Position numbers and translations under genes: made by a program. The notes under the pieces were generated by a model. That model searched no databases and was not told the origin of the DNA. It worked only from the letters and a program-made list of their open reading frames with translations. From positions 1-58,413 of the forward strand of contig JADGCL010000010.1 of the NCBI GenBank assembly GCA_015229005.1: DNA of 58,413 nucleotides, in the 5' to 3' direction. Shown piece by piece: positions 9,301 to 18,507 of the stretch (the first letter of the stretch is position 1; each line of letters opens with the position of its first letter). Origin of the DNA: Magnetococcales bacterium. GTDB lineage: Bacteria; Pseudomonadota; Magnetococcia; Magnetococcales; JADGCL01.

Positions 9301-9502
9301 AATCGGGGGACACCACGGAACAGGAGGCCATGAATTTGAACGACGCCATTGAATATGAACAGGAAGAGGACGGACGATGGTTGGCCGAAGTGATGGAACT
9401 TTCCGGCGTGATGGCCTACGGCGCAACCATGGATGAAGCCGTGGCGCGGGTGGAAGCCCTGGCTCTGCGTGTTCTGGCCGAACAACTGGAAAATGGTGAA
9501 AC
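9301..9502. repeat. 202-bp direct repeat, left copy (carries hicB)
   Basis: Bases 9301-9502 match 17403-17604 with a constant offset of 8102 and only three differences, so about 199 of 202 bases agree. The repeats include the ribosome site and most of a hicB reading frame and bracket the res-NYN-mod cassette. Identity stops abruptly on both sides. Confidence 0.95.
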
Positions 9503-9542
9503 CGCTGGTCGTCCCTTCACCGTCTCCTTTGCTGCCGCATGA
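9330..9542 (+). CDS. HicB-like antitoxin (type II toxin-antitoxin)
   Basis: The small acidic protein (70 aa from the ATG at 9330, which follows AGGAGG very closely; an in-frame ATG at 9282 is possible) has the HicB partial-RNase-H-like pattern: YEQEEDGRWLAEVMELSGV, then AYGATMDEAVARVEALALRVLAEQLENGE. HicB proteins bind and neutralise the HicA mRNA interferase and often repress their own operon. The stop overlaps the start of the following HicA-like gene by 4 bases. A near-identical second copy lies at 17432. Antitoxin-before-toxin order is known in this family. Confidence 0.8.
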   Translation: MNLNDAIEYEQEEDGRWLAEVMELSGVMAYGATMDEAVARVEALALRVLAEQLENGETAGRPFTVSFAAA

Positions 9543-9787
9543 GCAGCCCTTGGCCTGCCTGCAAGGCGCGCCTCGTCTTGGCGGCTCTGCTACGTTTAGG
9601 CTGGAGGATCAAACGCCAGACCGGCTCTCACCGCACCCTGGAACGCGAAGGATGGGCCGATGTCGTCTTTGCCTTCCGTGACCAAGAGGATGGTGGCTTC
9701 ATGATTTGCAAGGAAATGGCTGGAGAAATAACGATTTCTTGTGGACCAGGATACCATAAAACAGTTGCAACATCCCGGAAATTTTAG
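9539..9787 (+). CDS. HicA-like toxin, C-terminus atypical
   Basis: Residues 8-50 carry the HicA (YcfA) double-stranded-RNA-binding-like core: ARLVLAALLRLGWRIKRQ followed by TGSHRTL, with the catalytic His in the GSH motif, then GWADVVFAF. HicA enzymes cleave mRNA. After FRDQE the sequence departs from the family's usual conserved end (a GPRML-like helix) and runs into an AT-rich junction, so the C-terminal ~25 residues look replaced. It may be inactive. It overlaps HicB by 4 bases and runs into a convergent small frame at 9699-9944. Confidence 0.65.
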   Translation: MSSPWPACKARLVLAALLRLGWRIKRQTGSHRTLEREGWADVVFAFRDQEDGGFMICKEMAGEITISCGPGYHKTVATSRKF

Positions 9788-9944
9788 AAATTTTCATTTT
9801 GCGCGATCGACTACGTAACAGATGTCCTGCATCGCCCAATGCGGAAGCCTGTTGTAGGCGAGGAGCGACGGCATCCACCCCGACCAGTTCCATTATCCTG
9901 TGGGCATTCAGATACCAACATGTCAGGTTGAGAGGAATATCCAC
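9699..9944 (-). CDS. Small unknown protein at the 3' end of the restriction cassette (doubtful)
   Basis: An 81-aa frame beginning with GTG just 3 bases after the restored mod stop, reading MDIPLNLTCWYLNAHRIMEL then a helical segment (DAVAPRLQQASALGDAGHLL). The first ~50 residues look protein-like; the last ~30 are antisense to the end of the HicA-like gene and look random. It could be the truncated last gene of the res-NYN-mod operon, cut at the junction near 9790. No family was recognised. Confidence 0.3.
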   Translation of the reverse strand: MDIPLNLTCWYLNAHRIMELVGVDAVAPRLQQASALGDAGHLLRSRSRKMKISKISGMLQLFYGILVHKKSLFLQPFPCKS

Positions 9945-9947
9945 CGA

Positions 9948-12742
9948 TCACTCCACCCCGAATACCTTCATCACCTCGTCGCCGAGGTGGTTGATGACCT
10001 TGACCGCGATGCGGCCGGATTTGGGTTTGTCGAATGGGCGGGAGGTGTTGCTGTGCAGGGACTCCCTGCCTCCTCGTCGATCTCCGCCCTGAGGGTGGTC
10101 TTGAGTGCCTTGTAGGGGTCATTGGCTCCCAGGAAGTAGGCGTGACGGACGAAAAAGCTCTCCTCGTTGTAGTCGGTATCGATGAACCAGCAGGCGATGC
10201 CGTCGGGACCGCTGGATTCCACCTCGCCGGTCTGGGGCTTGAAGACGTCCACGCCGTTGATCTTGACCTGGATCTGCCCGCCGCTTGCCTTGAGGATCTC
10301 GATATCCGGTTCGCCGAAGATGACGAAGAGGTTGCCCTTGCCGGTGTTCTTGAGGTCGTTGGCCATATGCAGGTCGGCGTTCATTCGGGCCTTGAGCACC
10401 GGGATGCGGCCCAGGCGGTCGAACTCGGCGGAGTGGGCGTCAAAGTTGAAAGCGCAGGCAATGAGGGTGTCGAAGCCGGCATCCCCGGCCTCACGGGCGG
10501 CACTGACCAGGTCGGGACGGGAGACGGTGCCGAACTCCGGGCCGATGAGGATGCCGGTGCGGCGCTCCTTCTCCTCCTCCAGGTAGCGGCCTTCGGCGCA
10601 GATGTACTTGCCCGGCCAGCCGGTGATGGCAGTGAAGTATATTTTGTCCTCTTTGTGGGCCTGCTGAACGCCAGAGGTCTTCAGGTTTTCCAGGATGACG
10701 GCGGCGAAATCAGTCTCGCCGCCTCGGGCTTGGTCCAGATCCACCAGCTCATCGTCCTGGTCCACGGTGAGCACCCGGTGGGGGGAAAGGCTCTCCACGG
10801 TAAAGGGGCCGGCGACCCGGACCTTGGACCGGTCCTCGTAGGGCTTGTCGTAGAGGTATTCAAAGTCCGCCTTGGCGGCGATGGAGGCGTCGATCTCCTG
10901 TTGTCTGGCGATACGCTTTTCCCACCACTGCTTATGCAAATCCTTGGCTTTGGCGGACCATTTCTTGTCCGCTTCGCGGGGAATCTCCCACTCCTGCCAG
11001 GATTGGCCCTGTTCGGCGTTGAGGGCTTCCCGCAGGGGTTCCAGGGATTCCTGGAAACGATCCCAGATGACATCGATCTCGGCGTTGTTGGCAATGGATT
11101 TCAGGGTGATGTGCGGGACCCGTTCGTAGACGAACCCCAGGCGTATATTGCCATGGGTGGAGGTGTTGGCTGGGGCTGTTCGGGTAACTTCCGCCTCCTT
11201 TTTCTGGCCTTCGGAGCTGTCCGCCAGTAGGTAGAAAGGATAGCGTGCCCCCATCACCCGGGCGCGGGCCAGGGCCAGTGCCACCCGGGAGGTGTCGATG
11301 GTGATCCAGCGGCGGCCCCATTGCTCGGCGACATAGGCCGTGGTGCCTGAGCCGCAGGTGGGGTCGAGAACTAAGTCGCCTGGGTCTGATGCCATAAGCA
11401 TGCAGCGAGCAACCACATCTGTCACAGTTTGGACGACATATACTCGCTCTTCGCCAAAGCCACTAGGCTTAAGATCCGCCCAAGAATTGTTGATTGGCCG
11501 AATTTTTCCATGATCCCTATATGATTTCCAGACCAGTGTTTTTCCTACTACATAGAGACGGTTCGCTTTATCAATTCTTGGCAATATTGATCTTTCTACT
11601 GACCAGTGGCGAGAAGACGGTGGTTTGCATGAAACACCTCTGACAGTGATCGGCTCTTGATTTCCGGAACCTTGCGAATCAGTTGGGGATAACCTCAAAA
11701 TTCTTCCTTGAGGGATTGGCTCATCCCCTGTCTTCTGTTTCATGCTTAAGTCAATTAACCTGCCATCCTCAGTTTCAACACAGACGTATCTCTCTTTTGG
11801 GTTGTCAATAGCAGCCGTCAATTGAAACAGCTTTCTGAACTTCGTTTTTAATTTGTTTCTTCCATGCCAAACAATGAAGTCATTAACATTGCCCAATAAA
11901 GTAGGAGTCATTCCACTCGTTTTGCCAAATGGGATCAGCGATACAAAATTATCCTCCCCAAACACCTCATCCATCAACACCCGCACCCGATGGACGTTCT
12001 CATCCCCAATCTGCACAAAGATAGAGCCTGAATCCGCCAACAAATCCCGCGCTACAGTCAACCGGTCCCGCAGATAAGTCAGATAGGAGTGAATGCCGTC
12101 CCGCCAGGTATCCCGGAACGCCTTCACCTGTTCTGGTTCACGGCTGATGTGGTCACGGTTGCCATCCTTCACATCCCGGCTGGTGGTGGACCACTGGAAA
12201 TTGGAGTTGAATTTGATGCCGTAAGGCGGATCGATGTAGATGCACTGCACCTGCCCGCGCAATCCCTCCCGCTCGGCCAGGGAGGCCATCACCTGGAGAG
12301 AGTCCCCCAGGATCATGCGGTTGGTCCAGTTGCCTTCATGCTGGTAAAAGTCGGTAGCTTTCGCATCCTTGGGCAGGCCATTGAAATCGCCGAAGAGGTC
12401 CAGTTCCAGTTGACGGCCTTTACCCATGCCCGCCGCCTCCTGGGCGCGTCTTTCGCTCTCCTGGCGCAAATCCTCGATCAACACCTTGGGATGCACCTTC
12501 TCCTGGATGTACAGGGGCGGGGCATGGACCACCAGATCCGACCAGTCCTGCTCATCCTTGCCGCGCCACACCAATTGCGGGTCCAGGTCCCGGTTGCGGC
12601 GTTCATAGGCGATGCGCAGGGGGTGTTGTTCCTCCTTCTTCATCACCGACTGGAACTCTGCCGTGGGGATGTTGCGCCGGCGCGCCTCCTTGTGGGTCAG
12701 GGCATCGACTTCCAGGGTCTTGTCAGCGCTCTTGCCGGCCAT
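9948..12742 (-). CDS. mod: Type III-like site-specific DNA methyltransferase (Mod), frameshifted near the 3' end
   Basis: A beta-class N6-adenine methyltransferase: catalytic YIDPPYG at about residue 170-175 comes before the SAM-binding DPTCGSGTT at about 461-469. The target-recognition region lies between (about 265-445). In the uninterrupted frame the protein ends at 9971 with a nonsense tail (from SPCTATPP). If one base is restored near 10067-10070 the frame continues as ESLHSNTSRPFDKPKSGR and ends with IAVKVINHLGDEVMKVF and a stop at 9948-9950, the normal conserved end of this family. The frameshift is either real or a sequencing error. The ATG overlaps the NYN gene stop by one base (TGATG), so translation is coupled. 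DNA for the recognition region is much richer in A+T than the rest. Confidence 0.92.
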
Positions 12743-13566
12743 CACTGGTTATCCTCAGATTGATCATTCTGGTTTCCTGTTTTAAAAACAGAAATCAAAC
12801 CATCTATATGTTCGAGCAAATCGTCGTTCACGCTCTGCCGCATGGGGTCCAGAATGAACTCAACGCCTTCACGACGCGCCATCTTGGCCGCTGGGACAAA
12901 ATCGCTATCACCCGTCACCAGAATGATGGTGTCCACCTGCTTCTTGAGGGTCGTCGAGGCGATGTCGAGGCCGATCCGCATATCGACGCCCTTTTGGCGA
13001 AGAATCAGACTCACGTCATCCTCACCAAAGCTCTTCCAGGTTGTGATCAGTTTTTCGAGGTTTCGGCGTTTCTCGTCCGTCAGGAGGGGCAATGCTTGCC
13101 CTTCATTCCCGCTCGACAGGAGTGATTCAAGGAGGGGTACCCACTCCCTGGTTTTGATGAGGGATTTTGTGAGACGCGAGGAGATCTGCCAATCGCCTTC
13201 TTTGGTCACCTTACCCAGTCGCAAGGCGAACTTCCGCTTATGCCGAAGCTCCTGAAAAAGCGAATCCCGGAACTGGGCCTGAGAGGTTTTTGCGTATTCA
13301 ATGCGTCGGTTGGCAATGGGATGGTGGGCAATGCCATCGAAAGGACGAGCGTCATAATAGAACAACCGATAGACGTGATCCAGCCAGCGGCTGGGGTCCG
13401 TATCGTCGGTTTCCCCGATCAGCCTTTGAACATGGCGCTTGCAGAGAATTCGGGCGGTTTCTGCCACCGCTTTGGGGGTATCGTGAAAACGCGGCTCAAC
13501 AACCTTTGGCAGCCTTTTAAGGAAGAAGCCGCCATCAATGAGAATTGCAATGCGGCGGATTCTCAT
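12742..13566 (-). CDS. NYN-domain (LabA/DUF88-like) protein within the restriction cassette
   Basis: The ATG at 13566, after a GGGGCGG-type ribosome site, starts MRIRRIAILIDGGFFLKR, giving 274 aa; an upstream in-frame start is possible but adds unstructured sequence. The fold is PIN-like NYN: the first acidic residue in LIDGGF, then KGVDMRIGLDIASTT and TIILVTGDSDFVPAAKMARR, which supply the other metal-binding aspartates of these putative RNases. The middle (about 110-200) is a basic insertion. It lies between res and mod and is coupled to mod by a one-base overlap, so it is probably part of the system. Its target, RNA or DNA, is unknown. Confidence 0.85.
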   Translation of the reverse strand: MRIRRIAILIDGGFFLKRLPKVVEPRFHDTPKAVAETARILCKRHVQRLIGETDDTDPSRWLDHVYRLFYYDARPFDGIAHHPIANRRIEYAKTSQAQFRDSLFQELRHKRKFALRLGKVTKEGDWQISSRLTKSLIKTREWVPLLESLLSSGNEGQALPLLTDEKRRNLEKLITTWKSFGEDDVSLILRQKGVDMRIGLDIASTTLKKQVDTIILVTGDSDFVPAAKMARREGVEFILDPMRQSVNDDLLEHIDGLISVFKTGNQNDQSEDNQ

Positions 13567-13690
13567 ATTTCCGCCCCTGCAATAAAAAAGCCCCAGGGTT
13601 TCAGCACACGCTCGGGATAGTTGAGCGGGCGTACTCCCAAGGGGCGGATACAAATGGAGCATACCTTTTGTCGACGGAAATGGCAACCTT

Positions 13691-16600
13691 TCATTGCATG
13701 GCTCCAGATTTGGTGATCACCTTGTCGATGGTTTCATGAAAGGCCTCGGCCACCTTCTGGCCAAAATCCGTCTCCATGGCGAACACCTCGGTAAACTCGA
13801 CAAAAGCCCAACGCCCAAACTTGCCCAGGTTGTTCACCCCCGGCACCCAGTAGGCGCGCATGGTGTTGGCCTTGTCCTTGGCGACCTCGCCACGAAACCC
13901 CTTGATCTCGACTATCAGGTTCAAGGGATCCTCCCGGCCATGGCCATCATCCACCTGTACGATGAAGTCCGGGATATAGGTGTGAGGAACCGCGCCCATC
14001 AGATAGGGAACCTCCAATCCGAGATTCTGGTTCTTCACATAGGCCAGCACCCGGGGATGGGATTCCGCCACCCGGCAGAACTCCGCCTCCCAATCCCCAT
14101 CACAGATCACCCAGTTGATGTGGCAGCGATCCGGCTTGGTCTCCCAGCGGGTCTCCTTGGAGGTGGTGAAGTTCACATGCATGGTGGATCCACGGGGATT
14201 GTAGGCATCCAGAATGGCCTTGACGGGACGTTCGCCCTCCAGGCTTTCGGTGATGGCCGTCTTGATTCGCTCGCAGGCCATGTCGGCAATTTCCTGAATG
14301 ATCAATTGGGCCGGGAAGGTGCCGCCGGTACAGCGCAGATAACCACCATCCAGCCATTGGCGGATGATGCGTTTGAGCTGGCCAAACAGGTGCAGCTTGG
14401 GCTCCTCGCCCGGATCGCGGTATTTGGTGTAGAGCAGGTGGCGGGCCAGGCGAAACAGAATGGTGGAGCGCCGCATGTCCTCCAGATGCTTGACCGTCAG
14501 ATCCACTTTTTTACCGATGATGCCCTGGTTTCTGGTGATCGCCGGACCGGTCAGAAGCGGAGTCAATTCGAGTACGGAATCCTCGGTGAACTTGGCCGTG
14601 AGCTTGTCATCGGGCAATTCCACCCGGTAGCCTTCCACCCGGGGGAAGGTGATCTCCAGATCATTGCGCTCAGGCTTGACCGCATGCACCCGAACCGTTT
14701 CGCGGGGGGGAACGGGTTTTGAGATGACGGGTTGAGCAGTGAAATCAAATGGAATACCCAGCACGTCGGCATATTCGACGTTGAACAGCCCTTCCTCATT
14801 CAAGTCATAAGACTGGCGACGCAGGGCGCGGCCCACCACCTGTTCGCAAAGCAACTGGGTGCCAAAGGCGCGAACGCCCAGAACGTGGGTCACGGTATTG
14901 GCGTCCCACCCCTCAGTGAGCATGGAGACCGAGACCACGCAGCGGATGGATTCGCCCAGGCGATCTTTCTTGCCGACTGTGTTCATCACCTCCCTCAGAA
15001 GGTCGGAGTCGGCTATGTTTTCGCCGGCGCGTTGATCGCCGGTTCTGTCTACGATTTCCCTTCGGAAGCGCTCGATCTCATCGGCTGCCATGTCGCGAAA
15101 GTTTGTATCCAACGCCTCACCGGATTCCAGCTGCTCACTGTCGATCAACAGCGTCCGGGGACGAGGAAGGCGGTTGCCGTGCTCGTCATAGTTGCGGAAC
15201 AGGACCAGACGACCGTTTTCCAGTTGGGACTTGCCATCATCCCCTTCACGTTCAAACCCGGAGATGAAGTCATAGACCAGTTTGGAGGTAGAGGTGTTGT
15301 TGCAAACCACGATGAACACCGGCGGAACGCGGATGCCTTCCTTCTCCCAAAGTTCGAAGGTCTCCTTGTAGTGCCCGTAAAGGGCTTCGAGAGCCGTTTG
15401 CAGTTCGGCGGGCAAGCTCAGGGGATCGAGGTTTTTGGCGGTGCCCCGGCCCTTTTTAGGCATGCGCTTGCCGATATGCTCCCAAAGGTTGCGGAACTTA
15501 GGCATTTCCCCGCCGGGAATGTTGTCGGCGACCGGCACGCGCGGCAGCTTGACGATGCCGCACTCGATGGCGTCCATCAGGGAAAAATCGCTGCAGGTCC
15601 ATGGAAACAAGGTGCCTTCGATATACCCTGACCCCCTCAGGAAGAAGGGAGTCGCGGACAGGTCGAACACGGTCCGCACCCCCAGCTTGCGCTTGACCGC
15701 CTCAATACCGGAAATCCAGAGCCGAGCAGCTTCGTTGTTCTTTTTTGCCTCATCCTTGTCGTCCCCTTTGAGGCCATCCACCTCATGAATGCCCGGCTTC
15801 TCTCGGTAGCAGTGGTGCGCCTCATCATTGAGAACCAGGATGTTCTTCATGCCCATCAAGCTGGGCATGACCCGTTGAAGCATCTGGCCTTCGGTTTCCA
15901 ATGTTTCCATATCGGGGTCGCGACCTTGGAGCAGGGATCGGCCAACTGGAGTAACCTCCATTCGCTCACGAAGTTTGAAAGCATGGTAGTTGGTGATGAC
16001 GATCTTAGCCCGATCCAGGTCCGCCAGCATGTCGCTGGTGACGATCTCCCTGCTTTTGTAGTAGCTGTCTGGATCGTTGGGCTGGAGCACACGAAGACGG
16101 TCACGAATGGTAATGCCCGGGGAAACGATGAGAAAGCCACGGGTAAATAGCTTGCTTTGGGGGTACCTTGCCGCGTTGACCGTCTGCCATGCGATGAGCA
16201 TGGCCATGACCGTAGTCTTGCCGGCTCCAGTGGCCAGTTTCAGCGCCAAGCGGTAGATTTCAGGATTGGCTTCCAGATTAGCCTGTTGCAGGCGATCAAG
16301 ATATTTCGATCCGCGTTTGCCCAGCTTGGGGGCAACCTCTGTCAGCCAGATGGCCGTTTCCACGGCTTCAACCTGACAGAAGAAGGGACGGATTCCTTGG
16401 AAGGGATGATGACGCCAATGCTGAAGCAGGCGAGCTGTCTCTGGTGTGACCAACCACTGGTCTGGTGAAGGGAGGTTCCTCCAACTTTCAACCTGGCTCC
16501 GGACCTCGTTGATAAATGGCGTCGGATCGTACTCTTGATCAGCCGTGGAGATATCATCAAAGACCATGACGCCTTGGTGTTTTGAACTGCGCCGTTTTTT

Positions 16601-16750
16601 TGGTTTTGGGACAGGCGTGATCAGATCCGAAAGGCGGCGGTTGGGGATGATCTTGTTGGTCGGCTGCCCATCAGCATCCAGCTCCCAGTGTTGGCTGGGA
16701 TACTGGTATGGGGAGTTCAGGATGGGTTTTTCAAAAAAGCTGGCTGCCAC
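13691..16750 (-). CDS. Type III-like restriction endonuclease, helicase/nuclease subunit (Res, BPTD_3080-like)
   Basis: A 1019-aa SF2 helicase-nuclease. Walker A is ATGAGKTT at about residue 173-180, the DEAH-type box reads LNDEAHHCYREKP (about 310), and later helicase motifs include VSVSMLTEGWDANTVTHVLG and QVVGRALRR. Near the C-terminus, YIPDFIVQVDD followed by LIVEIKGFRG fits a PD-(D/E)XK nuclease site. Such subunits translocate on DNA and cut unmodified sites together with Mod. It is the first gene of a minus-strand cassette res, NYN, mod, which is the opposite of the usual mod-res order. A gap of 124 bp separates it from the NYN gene. A transposase remnant lies just upstream. Confidence 0.92.
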   Translation of the reverse strand: MAASFFEKPILNSPYQYPSQHWELDADGQPTNKIIPNRRLSDLITPVPKPKKRRSSKHQGVMVFDDISTADQEYDPTPFINEVRSQVESWRNLPSPDQWLVTPETARLLQHWRHHPFQGIRPFFCQVEAVETAIWLTEVAPKLGKRGSKYLDRLQQANLEANPEIYRLALKLATGAGKTTVMAMLIAWQTVNAARYPQSKLFTRGFLIVSPGITIRDRLRVLQPNDPDSYYKSREIVTSDMLADLDRAKIVITNYHAFKLRERMEVTPVGRSLLQGRDPDMETLETEGQMLQRVMPSLMGMKNILVLNDEAHHCYREKPGIHEVDGLKGDDKDEAKKNNEAARLWISGIEAVKRKLGVRTVFDLSATPFFLRGSGYIEGTLFPWTCSDFSLMDAIECGIVKLPRVPVADNIPGGEMPKFRNLWEHIGKRMPKKGRGTAKNLDPLSLPAELQTALEALYGHYKETFELWEKEGIRVPPVFIVVCNNTSTSKLVYDFISGFEREGDDGKSQLENGRLVLFRNYDEHGNRLPRPRTLLIDSEQLESGEALDTNFRDMAADEIERFRREIVDRTGDQRAGENIADSDLLREVMNTVGKKDRLGESIRCVVSVSMLTEGWDANTVTHVLGVRAFGTQLLCEQVVGRALRRQSYDLNEEGLFNVEYADVLGIPFDFTAQPVISKPVPPRETVRVHAVKPERNDLEITFPRVEGYRVELPDDKLTAKFTEDSVLELTPLLTGPAITRNQGIIGKKVDLTVKHLEDMRRSTILFRLARHLLYTKYRDPGEEPKLHLFGQLKRIIRQWLDGGYLRCTGGTFPAQLIIQEIADMACERIKTAITESLEGERPVKAILDAYNPRGSTMHVNFTTSKETRWETKPDRCHINWVICDGDWEAEFCRVAESHPRVLAYVKNQNLGLEVPYLMGAVPHTYIPDFIVQVDDGHGREDPLNLIVEIKGFRGEVAKDKANTMRAYWVPGVNNLGKFGRWAFVEFTEVFAMETDFGQKVAEAFHETIDKVITKSGAMQ

Positions 16751-16865
16751 TATGGTCTCCTCAAAACGCCAGATGTCGCTTATGCATTTTGCTCATATCC
16801 AGGGGCAATCACCAGCCCTTCCACCCCATACAGCGCAGGTCGGTTTCTGCTTAGTGGCCTGACAA

Positions 16866-17357
16866 TCATCCAGATACCATCAGCTGAAAGCACAGTAATT
16901 CCATCACACTCCAAGAGTGGTCCGTCAACCCGGCCGCCATGGCAGGCGTTCGGTGGCGATAGCGCCGGTCCCCGAGGGGGAGCCGCAGGGTGCGTGGCTG
17001 CCAACAGAAATTGTAATGGGTCACCATCAACCAGCTCATCGCCTCATGTTCCTCGGATTGCTTTGAAAACGAATATGTTTTCCTCTGCTTCCTGGCATTG
17101 AAGTGGCGGGCGGATCCATTGTATCGCTCGACAAATGACGTATTGACCGTCCCGGAACAGGGTGAGGCATTCAGAACACCAGCCAGAGTCTCCTCGCTGC
17201 CGGCCACGAGGACGGTTCTCACCTCCACCACCCGACCCTTCTTCCGGGTCTTCTTGACGGTGGCGTAGTTCATGGCCCTCGGCCAGCGCTTCCTCAGCTT
17301 CTTCCTGGCCCATCCATGGCCTTTCCTCTCCCTTGGTAGATCGGAAAAGTCTTTATA
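16866..17357 (-). pseudogene. Transposase remnant, C-terminal part
   Basis: The frame is open from 17357 to 16866 and encodes the end of a DDE-type transposase: RKKLRKRWPRAMNYATVKK, then NTSFVERYNGSARHFNARKQ, RKTYSFSK and HYNFCWQPRTLR, with TPAMAAGLTDHSWS near the end. There is no N-terminal part and no start codon of its own. It sits between the restriction cassette and the right hicB repeat, marking past mobile-element activity at this island edge. The IS family was not identified with confidence. Confidence 0.8.
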
Positions 17358-17402
17358 TCACAAAACATTGATTGCATGAAACGGTGTCAGGCCACCAAGC
17401 GA

Positions 17403-17604
17403 AATCGGGGGACACCACGGAACAGGAGGCCATGAATTTGAACGACGCCATTGAATGTGAACAGGAAGAGGACGGACGATGGTTGGCCGAAGTGATGGAA
17501 CTTTCCGGCGTGATGGCCTACGGCGCAACCATGGATGAAGCCGTGGCGCGGGTGGAAGCCCTGGCTCTGCGTGTTCTGGCCGAACAACTGGAAAACGGCG
17601 AAAC
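17403..17604. repeat. 202-bp direct repeat, right copy (carries hicB)
   Basis: Partner of 9301-9502, same orientation, three differences. Sequence to its right is unlike that after the left copy: there is no HicA gene, and the hicB frame runs into unrelated sequence. Confidence 0.95.
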
Positions 17605-17668
17605 GCCTGTTGAGGCGCGAGCCGGTCGGATCCGGGTTGGATCCGACCGGGAAAGGTGTCCTCAGTAA
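17432..17668 (+). pseudogene. Duplicated hicB, 3' end replaced, no toxin partner
   Basis: The first ~57 residues equal the HicB at 9330 except for one Tyr-to-Cys change. After LENGET the frame continues into a basic tail (PVEARAGRIRVGSDRERCPQ) that has no counterpart in the other copy, and no HicA follows. It could still make an antitoxin-like protein of 78 aa able to act in trans on the other HicA-like protein; that is inference. Confidence 0.75.
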
Positions 17669-18195
17669 CCCTGAATGACGCGCACGGAGGAGCCGAAGGG
17701 GTAGGAGTAGGTGGAGACGTAGGGGTACCCCGTGAACACCGTGGTTTGACCGAACGAGGGCGTGACGACGACGGTCTCGGTCCGGGTCGTGGTCCAGGAG
17801 GAGTAGGGCTGGACGAAAACGGTGCTGGGCGGGTTGCTGACGATCACCGGCCTCTCCCGGTGATGCCGATGCCGGTGGCGGTGGTGGCGCGACCGCCCGG
17901 AGTCATCGGAATGCCTGGAGTGACGTGACCGGTAGCCGCCGTCGTCGTCGCTGTCGAAATGGCGGTCCGAGGCCTGGGCCGGGGCGACTTGGGAACCCAG
18001 GAGAAGCCCGGCGAAACCGCCGATGGCGGCATTCTCCAGGCGGTGTTGCTTGTCGGGCCCGAAGACCGAGCCGATAAGCGCTCCGGTGACCATCCCCTGG
18101 AGCCCCGATTCCAGGCGGAGCCCTTCGGCGAAAGCCAGCTGCGAAGTGCCCAGAATTCCCACCACCGAAACTGCCAATATCAGCCGCTTGCGCAT
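17662..18195 (-). CDS. Exported glycine-zipper, His/Arg-rich protein of unknown function
   Basis: The ATG at 18195 starts a clear Sec signal peptide (MRKRLILAVSVVGILGTSQL, cleavage after AFA). The 177-aa preprotein then has a short glycine-zipper-like segment (GALIGSVFGP, AAIGGFAGLLLGSQ) that may insert in a membrane, a strongly His/Arg/Asp-rich stretch (about residues 85-125) that could bind metal or polyanions, and a Tyr/Thr/Val-rich end. The gene is divergent from the phasin gene and shares its upstream region. No function is assigned. Confidence 0.75.
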   Translation of the reverse strand: MRKRLILAVSVVGILGTSQLAFAEGLRLESGLQGMVTGALIGSVFGPDKQHRLENAAIGGFAGLLLGSQVAPAQASDRHFDSDDDGGYRSRHSRHSDDSGRSRHHRHRHRHHRERPVIVSNPPSTVFVQPYSSWTTTRTETVVVTPSFGQTTVFTGYPYVSTYSYPFGSSVRVIQGY

Positions 18196-18427
18196 GATGT
18201 CACCACTCCTCCATCGAACTCTGGCAGCGAAGGCGCGCCAGCCCCCACCGGTCCCATCGGTTCTTCCGTCCCCCGTGAGTGGCACTTCGGCAAAAAAAGT
18301 TCACTTCCTGTGGGTCCCTTGGGGTGGGACCGGAGAGGCCCCGTGCGGCGATAATTCTTTTGTTCAGTGTTAACTGTTTGATTTATAACAAAAAAACAAT
18401 GAAACTTGGATTTTGTAAAAAAAGTGC

Positions 18428-18457
18428 TTGACACCCCGGGCGGGAGAGGGATATGTT
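18428..18457 (+). promoter_or_regulatory. Sigma-70-type promoter of the phasin gene
   Basis: A perfect TTGACA at 18428-18433 and a TATGTT at 18452-18457 are separated by 18 bp, preceded by an AT-rich tract (18360-18425). The start codon is about 50 bp downstream with AGGAGG at 18495-18500, 7 bases before the ATG. Confidence 0.65.
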
Positions 18458-18484
18458 GCACCGCAACAATGCTGCATTGCAGCA
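18456..18484. promoter_or_regulatory. Paired TGC-rich palindromes, candidate PhaR operator
   Basis: Two small palindromes overlap or follow the -10 element: TTGC-ACC-GCAA at 18456-18466 and CTGC-ATT-GCAG at 18472-18482 (extended TGCTGCATTGCAGCA, 18470-18484). Their centres are 16 bp apart. PhaR repressors of phasin genes are reported to recognise paired CTGC-N3/4-GCAG sites, so repression of the phasin gene until PHA granules titrate PhaR is likely. No phaR gene is in the window. Confidence 0.6.
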
Positions 18485-18507
18485 ATACCGTGCGAGGAGG
18501 AGCTTGA

